Of a DNA stretch of 6,782 nt, positions 1 through 5,310 are shown piece by piece. Origin of the DNA: Accumulibacter sp. (lineage in GTDB: Bacteria; Pseudomonadota; Gammaproteobacteria; Burkholderiales; Rhodocyclaceae); the NCBI GenBank assembly GCA_031267455.1, contig JAIRZC010000269.1, positions 1 to 6,782 on the forward strand, in the 5' to 3' direction. The notes beneath the pieces were generated by a model. That model worked only from the letters and a program-made list of their open reading frames with translations. It was not told where the DNA came from and did not search any database. Position numbers and translations under genes: made by a program. The number at the start of each line of letters is the position of its first letter. Positions within the stretch are counted from its first letter, which is position 1.

Positions 1-1431
1 GAGGAAAAATCCTGGCAGGTTGGCGTTGGCGATACATCGAGATTTTTCCGGAAGCGCCCTCGCCAGGGCGTCAGCGACGGATCGATAGCTTTTTCCGTAG
101 TCGATCCAGGGCATCCAGAGAACGGCGAGGAGTGCCCAGAAAAGCGTCAGACCGGCCATCCAATGCATGATGCAACGCATCGGCTGGCGCGGCGTCGTCG
201 CGATCAGATACAGCCATGCCAAGGTGACGAGGGCCGCGAAAACACAGGCCAAGAGGTTAAAATGTCCGACGAAGCCAGGTTCGAGCCGGACAGCCTGTCG
301 GGCTAGCCGCGCTGGCCAGCCGAAGACCAGTGCGTTCCAGATGATCCAGACGACAAGGGCCAGGAAGGTAAACATCACGACGCTGAACCAATCGAAGGCG
401 TTTGCCGCGCCGCGTCGCATGCCGGCAAGACCGGGAACGGCAAGAAGAACGAGCGGCGGAAGAAACAGGAGCGCGAAAGAACTGTGCCGCGCGGCACAAA
501 AACTCAGAACAACCAGGGTGGCAACGAATGAGAAGAGAGGCAGGGCAAATGCCTTGGTCAGGAGCAACCGACGTTTGATCCAGATTGCCCAGGCTGCAAG
601 CGGGAGCGCCGGCCAAGCGTACCAGAGCAGCATTTTGAGGTAGCGCGCGCCGTTGGCCGCAAATCGATCACTGCCAAGAGTCATCGCGGAGAATTCGCTT
701 CGCATGAATTGTTCGAAGAACCGCGGCTCTTCCATTTTGAGCGGGATCAGCCAGAGGGCGCACAGCGCCGAGGCAAAGCACAGCGCGGCGGTAAAACGCG
801 ACAAATCGCCGAGGCGATTTTCCGAAAAAACGAGGGAAAAGACGAAAAGCGGCGCAAGCGCCGCAAGCGGCAACAGGCCATCTGCCAGGAAAACCGTTGC
901 AAGCGAAAAACCAAGGACAACGGTAGAGAGTGCCGGGCGACGCGGCATCAAGGCGATCGCCCAATACGCTGCCGCATGCGCCATCAGCGCCGCAAGCATC
1001 GGCTGGGCTTCGTGCGCGTGGTATAAAAATCCGATGCTGCCCGCGAGCGTCAGCGGAGCGACCGCCGAGAATTCCTTGCCATATGACTCGCGCGCGGCCA
1101 GCAGAATGAATTCCAGCGCAAAGACCGCGCAAAGACCGCTTGCGAGGCGAATGGCTTCGTGCGCGGGGAGCAACCAGGAAAAAACCGCGCCGAATCCGGC
1201 GGCTATCCAGTAATACAGCGGCGCGTCGGGGTAAGGTTGCCCAGCGAGGCGCGGGACGATCCAGCGACCATTTTCGAACATGTCGAACGCAACGCCAATC
1301 GCAACGGAGTCATCGGGTTTCCACGGATCGTGCCCGACCAAACCGACGAAGAGATACAGGGACAACAGGGCTGCCAGCGACCAGCCACTGGGCGGCAGGC
1401 TGATTCCTTTGAGCTTTTTCAGGTTCCACAT
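1..1431 (-). CDS. ArnT-like (GT39/GT83-type) integral membrane glycosyltransferase, C-terminus beyond left edge
   Basis: Reading the minus strand from the ATG at 1429-1431 gives 477 uninterrupted codons to the edge of the window. The protein begins MWNLKKLKG, followed by a first hydrophobic segment (about residues 17-33). Then comes the acidic loop HDPWKPDD (34-41) and, after it, GRWIVPRLAGQPYPDAPLYYW. In ArnT/PMT-type GT-C enzymes this first periplasmic loop carries the catalytic acidic residue and the 'P-L-YYW' signature. Many further hydrophobic helices follow, typical of a 10-13 helix enzyme. Family members move a sugar from a polyprenyl-phosphate carrier to lipid A or another envelope acceptor on the periplasmic face; the actual donor and acceptor cannot be read here. 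Shine-Dalgarno match before this ATG is poor, so the start is moderately sure. The gene lies 36 bp past the rpmE terminator and has no clear promoter of its own, so read-through may matter. It also holds an 11-bp tandem repeat at 1116-1137. Confidence 0.85.
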   Translation of the reverse strand, partial: MWNLKKLKGISLPPSGWSLAALLSLYLFVGLVGHDPWKPDDSVAIGVAFDMFENGRWIVPRLAGQPYPDAPLYYWIAAGFGAVFSWLLPAHEAIRLASGLCAVFALEFILLAARESYGKEFSAVAPLTLAGSIGFLYHAHEAQPMLAALMAHAAAYWAIALMPRRPALSTVVLGFSLATVFLADGLLPLAALAPLFVFSLVFSENRLGDLSRFTAALCFASALCALWLIPLKMEEPRFFEQFMRSEFSAMTLGSDRFAANGARYLKMLLWYAWPALPLAAWAIWIKRRLLLTKAFALPLFSFVATLVVLSFCAARHSSFALLFLPPLVLLAVPGLAGMRRGAANAFDWFSVVMFTFLALVVWIIWNALVFGWPARLARQAVRLEPGFVGHFNLLACVFAALVTLAWLYLIATTPRQPMRCIMHWMAGLTLFWALLAVLWMPWIDYGKSYRSVADALARALPEKSRCIANANLPGFFL

Positions 1432-1466
1432 GGCACGATCAGGCCCGATTTCCAAGGTAAACAAAC

Positions 1467-1496
1467 AAAAAAGCAGCCGTCCGGCTGCCTTTTTTT
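1467..1496. terminator. Bidirectional Rho-independent terminator after rpmE
   Basis: GCAGCCG (1473-1479) and CGGCTGC (1482-1488) form a perfect 7-bp inverted repeat. It is flanked by six A (1467-1472) on the left and seven T (1490-1496) on the right, so a U-tract follows the hairpin on either strand. On the minus strand it ends the rpmE transcript 19-27 bp after the stop codon. With no plus-strand gene to its left, the plus-strand orientation probably only guards against antisense transcription. Confidence 0.85.
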
Positions 1497-1514
1497 CCGC
1501 CCGAAACTACACGA

Positions 1515-1730
1515 TCAGGACGGCTTGTGAAACGCGCCGTATTTTCTGTTGAACTTTTCGACACGGCCCGCCGTATCAATGATCTTCTGCTTGCCCGTGT
1601 AGAACGGGTGGCAGGCGGCGCAGACTTCCACATGGAGCGGCTTGGCAATCGTCGAGCGGGTCTTGAAAATATTGCCGCACGAGCAGGTAACTTCAATTTC
1701 ATTGTATTGTGGATGAATGTCGGGTTTCAT
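1515..1730 (-). CDS. rpmE: 50S ribosomal protein bL31, zinc-binding (C+) form
   Basis: A 71-residue protein starting [20 protein letters not shown], the standard bL31 N-terminus. It continues with [12 protein letters not shown] and a basic tail [17 protein letters not shown]. All four zinc-ribbon cysteines are present (C16, C18, C37, C40), so this is the zinc-containing type A protein and not the Cys-free paralogue made in zinc starvation. bL31 bridges the large and small ribosomal subunits near the central protuberance. The ATG at 1728-1730 is chosen because it gives the family's exact N-terminus and length and has AGGA about 9 nt upstream. The open frame extends upstream to 1907, but that part is leader and promoter. 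The gene appears monocistronic: its own promoter at 1795-1823 and a terminator immediately after it. Confidence 0.97.
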   Translation of the reverse strand: MKPDIHPQYNEIEVTCSCGNIFKTRSTIAKPLHVEVCAACHPFYTGKQKIIDTAGRVEKFNRKYGAFHKPS

Positions 1731-1749
1731 CGGGTAAATTCCTGTAAAC

Positions 1750-1769
1750 AAAATCGACCGGTCGATTTT
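1750..1769. repeat. Perfect 20-bp palindrome in the rpmE leader
   Basis: AAAATCGACC followed directly by its exact reverse complement GGTCGATTTT, with no spacer. It lies between the rpmE -10 box (1795-1800) and the rpmE ribosome binding site, about 20 bp upstream of the rpmE start codon. On the mRNA it could fold as a hairpin followed by U-rich sequence. As DNA it looks like a dimeric repressor operator. No function is proven by the sequence. Confidence 0.7.
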
Positions 1770-1794
1770 CTGACCTCTTTCCAGAGAGCTTTGC

Positions 1795-1823
1795 ATTATC
1801 TCTTTTTTCCATGAAAGAAGCAA
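1795..1823 (-). promoter_or_regulatory. Sigma70-type promoter of rpmE
   Basis: On the minus strand TTGCTT (plus coordinates 1818-1823) and GATAAT (1795-1800) are separated by exactly 17 bp, close to the sigma70 consensus. It lies 64 bp upstream of the rpmE ATG, with the palindrome at 1750-1769 inside the predicted 5' leader. Its -35 element lies about 50 bp from the divergent promoter of the riboswitch operon. Confidence 0.75.
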
Positions 1824-1872
1824 TGTATTTCCGTAGCGTTGCTGCGGGTCGCCCTGTCTCACGGGTTTTGCC

Positions 1873-1900
1873 TTGACAAAAAAACGCCCTGGGCTAGAAT
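1873..1900 (+). promoter_or_regulatory. Sigma70-type promoter of the cobalamin-riboswitch operon
   Basis: A perfect -35 box TTGACA (1873-1878), a 16-bp spacer and the -10 box TAGAAT (1895-1900). Transcription should start near 1907, only about 10 nt before the first helix of the riboswitch. The four-gene operon is therefore transcribed with a leader of roughly 305 nt. The promoter looks strong, so control is probably exerted mainly by the riboswitch. Confidence 0.8.
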
Positions 1901-1915
1901 CAAACACAATGAGGT

Positions 1916-2101
1916 ATCCGGGTGCTCCGGGTTTTTCACGAAACCGGAGAGAATAGGGAATCCCGTTGAAATCGGGAGCGAACCCATCGCTGTAAGTCCA
2001 GTCGCCGGTTTTTCCGACGGTTCTTTTTGCATTATCGGGTCACTGTCGTTTCGACGGGAAGGCCGCAAAGAGAGAAGACGAGCCAGAAGACCTGCCCGGA
2101 T
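1916..2101 (+). promoter_or_regulatory. Cobalamin (B12) riboswitch aptamer
   Basis: The segment carries the diagnostic pieces of the cobalamin family in order: GGTGC just after the first strand of P1, AGAATAGGGAA (about 1949-1959), then GTTGAAATCGGGAGCG, the CCC...CGCTGTAAGTCC core, and the terminal B12 box GCCAGAAGACCTGCC (2082-2096). P1 is closed by ATCCGGG (1916-1922) pairing with CCCGGAT (2095-2101). In this family cobalamin binding stabilises the aptamer and normally lowers expression of genes for B12 uptake, synthesis, or B12-independent isozymes. The region between the core and the B12 box (about 2003-2075) forms the variable peripheral part. Downstream lies a transcription terminator directly before the first gene, so the switch most likely acts by premature termination. 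I identified it from motifs; a covariance-model score was not available. Confidence 0.93.
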
Positions 2102-2179
2102 GTTTTTCGGCATCGGCCGCTACCCAGGGGATTTTTGGGTTGTCTGGCCGGTTTCTCCGTACCGATCAAGGAAAATGGG

Positions 2180-2212
2180 ATCCCGGATCACAAAAGTGAT
2201 CCGGGATTTTTT
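2180..2212 (+). terminator. Intrinsic terminator of the riboswitch expression platform
   Basis: ATCCCGGATCAC (2180-2191), loop AAAA (2192-2195) and GTGATCCGGGAT (2196-2207) make a perfect 12-bp stem, followed by a U-tract ending at 2212. The next base begins the start codon of the first operon gene. The stem contains CCCGGAT and ATCCGGG, the same heptamers that form P1 of the riboswitch, so alternative pairing with the aptamer strands can undo it. Between P1 and this stem, 2102-2179 holds further possible hairpins (for example ACCCA with TGGGT around 2129-2147), possibly part of the platform. Confidence 0.92.
2203..2206 (+). promoter_or_regulatory. Ribosome binding site buried in the terminator stem
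   Basis: GGGA, six bases before the ATG at 2213, is the only plausible Shine-Dalgarno element for the first operon gene. It sits inside the 3' arm of the terminator hairpin. It would be hidden whenever that hairpin forms and accessible only in the alternative fold. It is a weak match, so translation may depend on RNA structure; this is inference. Confidence 0.45.
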
Positions 2213-3127
2213 ATGGCGGAAAAAAACGCGAACACTTTCACCCCTCTCGACAGGCTGACGGCGCCTTGTTCGACCCGGCGGCTTACCGCCCTTGTCGTGG
2301 CATCCTTCGCGGGTTTTCCCGTAATCAGTCCAGAAGCCCACGGATCGCCTCCGGGATATCCGGAACAGGAAGTTTTCGGATTTCGGCTTGTAAGTCAGGA
2401 AAGAAACGGCGACGGCGCCTATGTATCGACATTCCGCCTCGACGGCATCGGTGAAAATGGAACTAACGCCACGCCGCATATCGTCTATCGCGCCGCAGCC
2501 CGTCAAAGCCGCGCAGGCGCCAGAGGAACTTATACAACGCCGGAGTTCTACCGAAAACAAATCGGAACAGGCACGTCAAGCTTCAACATCCCGAGCGGTC
2601 GTTCCGAACAGATCGAGCTGTGGGCGAGAATCCGGCGCGGCGATACCTTCCATTATGCCCAGACGCTTTTCGCTGCCTTCGGGCAGTCGGGCCGTGGGCA
2701 TGAAGACGCAGAAAGACTGGATTCACTGCCCGATTGGCCGACATTCCGACTTTCATCTGCCGAGACCTTTTACCGCGCTCAGACCGGGAGCGAACTGACT
2801 TTTCAGATTCAACCGATCCCCGTCGAGGTGAGTGTTTTTGAAAACCAAGTTCCGGTCGCCCGGCTGCCCGCGGACGGCGAAGGTTTTTACCGTTATACGC
2901 CCCCGCATGAGGTTTACCTTGCCAAGGCAGGCTTTTCCGCGAAAAAAGACGTGCTTATCGTCGCCGATCTTCCAGACGATAAAGGTCGGGTCAGCTTTTA
3001 CCTTCCGGTTTTCCGAGCTTTCTACGGACAGGCCAATCTTTTGGGCGGTCTTATCGTCCTTTCGGGTAGCATGGCGTTTTCTCTGGCGCTGGTTTGGCTC
3101 CGGAGTAAAAAATTTCCATGGCAATGA
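2213..3127 (+). CDS. Secreted protein with C-terminal membrane anchor, function unknown, first gene of the B12-riboswitch operon
   Basis: A 304-residue protein. Residues 1-23 are polar with RR at 22-23. Residues about 24-39 are hydrophobic (LTALVVASFAGFPVIS) and end near EAHG, consistent with a signal peptide. A soluble, beta-rich-looking domain follows to about residue 272. Its best-defined part is VSVFENQVPVARLPADGEGFYRYTPPH (206-232) and KKDVLIVADLPDDKGRVSFYLPVFR (244-268), which resembles a beta-sandwich of the DUF4198-like periplasmic kind; that resemblance is only an impression. One transmembrane helix at about 274-296 precedes RSKK, which places the main domain in the periplasm and the tail in the cytoplasm. 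No cysteines in the mature domain and no haem or cluster motif are visible. The ATG at 2213 is chosen because the frame upstream, to 2027, is riboswitch. The end overlaps the NapH-like gene, so the two products are probably coupled and may form a complex. GTG at 2297 would cut into the signal peptide. Confidence 0.8.
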   Translation: MAEKNANTFTPLDRLTAPCSTRRLTALVVASFAGFPVISPEAHGSPPGYPEQEVFGFRLVSQERNGDGAYVSTFRLDGIGENGTNATPHIVYRAAARQSRAGARGTYTTPEFYRKQIGTGTSSFNIPSGRSEQIELWARIRRGDTFHYAQTLFAAFGQSGRGHEDAERLDSLPDWPTFRLSSAETFYRAQTGSELTFQIQPIPVEVSVFENQVPVARLPADGEGFYRYTPPHEVYLAKAGFSAKKDVLIVADLPDDKGRVSFYLPVFRAFYGQANLLGGLIVLSGSMAFSLALVWLRSKKFPWQ

Positions 3128-4065
3128 CGATGACTCGTACCCGTTATCTTTCCGGCGCTGAATCGAAACTCCAGGAAATCCGCTGGGGCTTTCAGCATTT
3201 GAGTTTCCTTGTCCTGATCTATGGGGGACGTTTTGGAATCCACCTGGGATCGGCTGTACCCTGCTTTGCCTGCCCTTTTGTTCCGGGTTGCGGCGGTTAC
3301 TGCTATTTGATGGGACTTCAGGGCTATATCGGCTTTGGCATGAGGACGCTCTCGACGCCCGCCCTCTGGGCGGCTTTCGGTTGGATGGTGGTTTTCGTCA
3401 TCCTCGTCGCCGTTTTCGGTAAGGCCTGGTGCGGATGGGCCTGTCCCTTCGGCTTGATCCAGGATTGGCTGAGCGCCATCAGGAAAAAGCTGGGTGTCCG
3501 GGAGCGGATCGTTTCGCCTGCGGCGCAAAAACATCTGACACGCCTCAGATATGCGCTTTTGCTCTATCTGGTTTTCACGCCCCCCTTGGTGACGGCTGGC
3601 GTCCTTCCGGAGGATTTTTATCTGGCTTTTTGCAATATCTGCCCGGGCAAGGCCTTACTTCCGCTTTTCGTCGGCGAAACAAAATATCTGGGACTGAATC
3701 CGGACAACGCAGTCACCCTTGGACTTTCCTTCACGTTACTCTTCATCACCGGCGGAACGCTTGTCGGGATGTTTTTCAAGGAGCGATTTTTCTGTCTCTT
3801 ATGTCCGTTCCTCACACTGATTCATCTCCTGAAACCTCTGACAGCGTTGGGACTCGTCAAAACGCCAAACGCCTGTACGGGCTGTGGCAGTTGCGCGCAC
3901 GCGTGTCCGATGGACATCGAGGCGCTCGAAGAAGACCGCGCCGATGTTCAGCACGATACGTGCATCCAATGTTGCCAGTGCATGAAAGCCTGCCCATCGC
4001 ACGACGCTTTGAACCTTGATTTTTTCGGAGTACGAATCGTTTCGTCATCAAAAGGCGGAGCGTGA
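3118..4065 (+). CDS. NapH-like membrane polyferredoxin (two 4Fe-4S ferredoxin motifs, four or more TM helices)
   Basis: A 315-residue integral membrane iron-sulfur protein. Hydrophobic segments lie at about 25-45, 84-101, 144-162 and 199-220. Membrane-edge cysteine motifs typical of the NapH/CcoG/NosR C-terminal family are present: CGWACP (105-110) and CLLCP (226-230). There are extra clusters CFACP...C...C (49-62) and CNICP (172-176). The C-terminal domain has two complete 4Fe-4S motifs, CTGCGSCAHACP (253-264) and CIQCCQCMKACP (282-293). NapH-type proteins pass electrons between the quinone pool and periplasmic or cytoplasmic partners. Here the neighbours are an ATP-dependent activator and a dehydratase-like reductase, so it probably feeds low-potential electrons to the activator. 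Start codons at 3118, 3124 and 3130 are in frame. GGAG at 3102-3105 lies 12 nt from 3118, whereas 3124 would give an ATGA overlap. It overlaps both neighbours, indicating translational coupling. Confidence 0.9.
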   Translation: MAMTMTRTRYLSGAESKLQEIRWGFQHLSFLVLIYGGRFGIHLGSAVPCFACPFVPGCGGYCYLMGLQGYIGFGMRTLSTPALWAAFGWMVVFVILVAVFGKAWCGWACPFGLIQDWLSAIRKKLGVRERIVSPAAQKHLTRLRYALLLYLVFTPPLVTAGVLPEDFYLAFCNICPGKALLPLFVGETKYLGLNPDNAVTLGLSFTLLFITGGTLVGMFFKERFFCLLCPFLTLIHLLKPLTALGLVKTPNACTGCGSCAHACPMDIEALEEDRADVQHDTCIQCCQCMKACPSHDALNLDFFGVRIVSSSKGGA

Positions 4066-5309
4066 TTACGACGCAGGACAGGCGATTTCGCCTTCTGCAA
4101 AGGGCGGCGCAAAAATGCGCCGCCGAGTCTGGAAATCTGCTCGATACCCTGCGGGGTCGTGAAGACTATCAGCCTGAGTTCGAGTATTTTTTGGATTTGA
4201 TCAAGGAGCCAACCGCTGCGGCAACCGAAAGACGAAGCGGTCGGACGGCGATCCGCTTACTTTGCATCCAGGCTCCACTGGAACTCATTCATGCCGCGGG
4301 TTTCCAACCCTTTAGGGTTTTCAGTGGTTCACACGCGGCATCCGCCCTCGCCACACAGGGAATTCCTGCCTTGGTCTGCCCGCTTTTGCGCGCCGTTTTG
4401 GGTGAAATGGCTCTCGACAAGGCAAATTTGTCCGGCCATCCCTGGATTTTGCCAACGACCTGCGACTGGGTGGTAAAACTTCCTGAAATGTCGGCTCTGA
4501 CCGGATTGCCCTCCTTGCCGGAATTTCACTGGATGGAATTGCCGCGCTTGAAAAACGACGGAAACAGCCGAAAACGGTGGATGGACGAAATCTGGCGGTT
4601 AAAGGACTTTCTGGAAAAGACATCCAGGCATGCCGTGACGCGTACCGCGCTCTTGGCGTCGATAGAAGCGTACGGACGCGCCGCGGACGCTTTCCAGAAA
4701 CTGAAGACTTCACGCGCCTCGGGACGACTCTCCCCGGTCTGGTTTCTGCTTGTCGGAAACGCTTTCTTTCTCGACGCCGTTGAAAATTGGACGGAGCAAG
4801 TGAACCGCCTGGAGAAGGCGCTTTTTGCCCCTCGCGTCGGGCAAAACCGCCACGCTCGAATTTTTCTGGCCGGCTCACCCCTCGTTTTCCCTAATTTCAA
4901 GCTACCTTTTCTGTTCGAGGAAGCGGGGCTTTGGGTCGTCGCCGATGATCTGTGCTCCTCGGAACGCCTTTTCCCAGGAAAAACCTTCATCGCCGACACC
5001 TCGGTTTTCGGCATGCTTTCAACGCTGGCAGGCCGCTATCATCAGGGTTGTCTCTGCCCGATTTTCGCCGACAATGATCGGCGAATCAACAATATCCTGG
5101 GACGGCGTCCCGAAGCCGACTTCAGGGGCGTCGTCTTCGAAGTTTTGAAAGGCTGCCACCCCTACGATCTCGAAAGTTTCACCCTGGAGAAAGGATTGAA
5201 AGCGCAAGACCTGAAGTTCATCCGTCTGGAGACTGATTATTCCCCGGAAGATACGCGAAATCTCCTGACCCGACTGGAAGCTTATCGGGCAACGCTGGAG
5301 GAAGCATGA
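4062..5309 (+). CDS. 2-hydroxyacyl-CoA dehydratase-like iron-sulfur protein (HgdB/BcrC/DCCP superfamily), single subunit
   Basis: A 415-residue protein of the 2-hydroxyacyl-CoA dehydratase D-component superfamily. Family landmarks in order: CIQAPLELIHAAGFQPFRV (68-86); PALVCPLLRAVLG (102-114), matching the usual CP..R..LG; PTTCDW (131-136); VVADDLCSSERL (292-303), matching the DD.C...R motif; RGVVFEVLKGCHPYDLES (355-372); and the tail LETDYS...LLTRLEAY (389-408). Candidate cluster ligands are C68, C106, C134, C298, C330, C332 and C365. Known dehydratases are heterodimers encoded by two adjacent genes, each subunit using three cysteines. Here there is one gene and more conserved-looking cysteines, as in the double-cubane-cluster proteins (DCCP), which are single-gene ATP-dependent reductases. 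The start is GTG at 4062, overlapping the preceding stop as GTGA, with GGCGGAG just upstream. The substrate is unknown; dehydration of an acyl-CoA cannot be excluded. Confidence 0.88.
   Translation: MITTQDRRFRLLQRAAQKCAAESGNLLDTLRGREDYQPEFEYFLDLIKEPTAAATERRSGRTAIRLLCIQAPLELIHAAGFQPFRVFSGSHAASALATQGIPALVCPLLRAVLGEMALDKANLSGHPWILPTTCDWVVKLPEMSALTGLPSLPEFHWMELPRLKNDGNSRKRWMDEIWRLKDFLEKTSRHAVTRTALLASIEAYGRAADAFQKLKTSRASGRLSPVWFLLVGNAFFLDAVENWTEQVNRLEKALFAPRVGQNRHARIFLAGSPLVFPNFKLPFLFEEAGLWVVADDLCSSERLFPGKTFIADTSVFGMLSTLAGRYHQGCLCPIFADNDRRINNILGRRPEADFRGVVFEVLKGCHPYDLESFTLEKGLKAQDLKFIRLETDYSPEDTRNLLTRLEAYRATLEEA
5297..5303 (+). promoter_or_regulatory. Strong Shine-Dalgarno that fixes the activator start
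   Basis: GGAGGAA lies within the last codons of the preceding gene, 7 nt before the ATG at 5311. It supports 5311 over the out-of-frame ATG at 5306 and suggests the activator is translated at least as well as its partner. Confidence 0.75.
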
Positions 5310-5310
5310 C

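Noticed and set aside
167..1530. Several plus-strand open frames of 87-186 codons
   Set aside because: They are rich in Arg, Ala and Ser and lie opposite the continuous glycosyltransferase frame, which has coherent membrane helices and family motifs.
1731..1907. N-terminal extension of rpmE to 1907
   Set aside because: bL31 starts MKxDIHP at 1730; the extension covers its promoter and palindrome.
2027..2212. An upstream ATG at 2027 that would extend the anchored periplasmic protein by 62 residues
   Set aside because: The extension runs through the riboswitch B12 box and the terminator, lacks a ribosome binding site, and would bury the signal peptide in the middle of the protein.
4321..5014. 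Minus-strand frames of 162-185 codons
   Set aside because: They are shadows of the dehydratase-like gene with no ribosome binding site or recognisable motifs.
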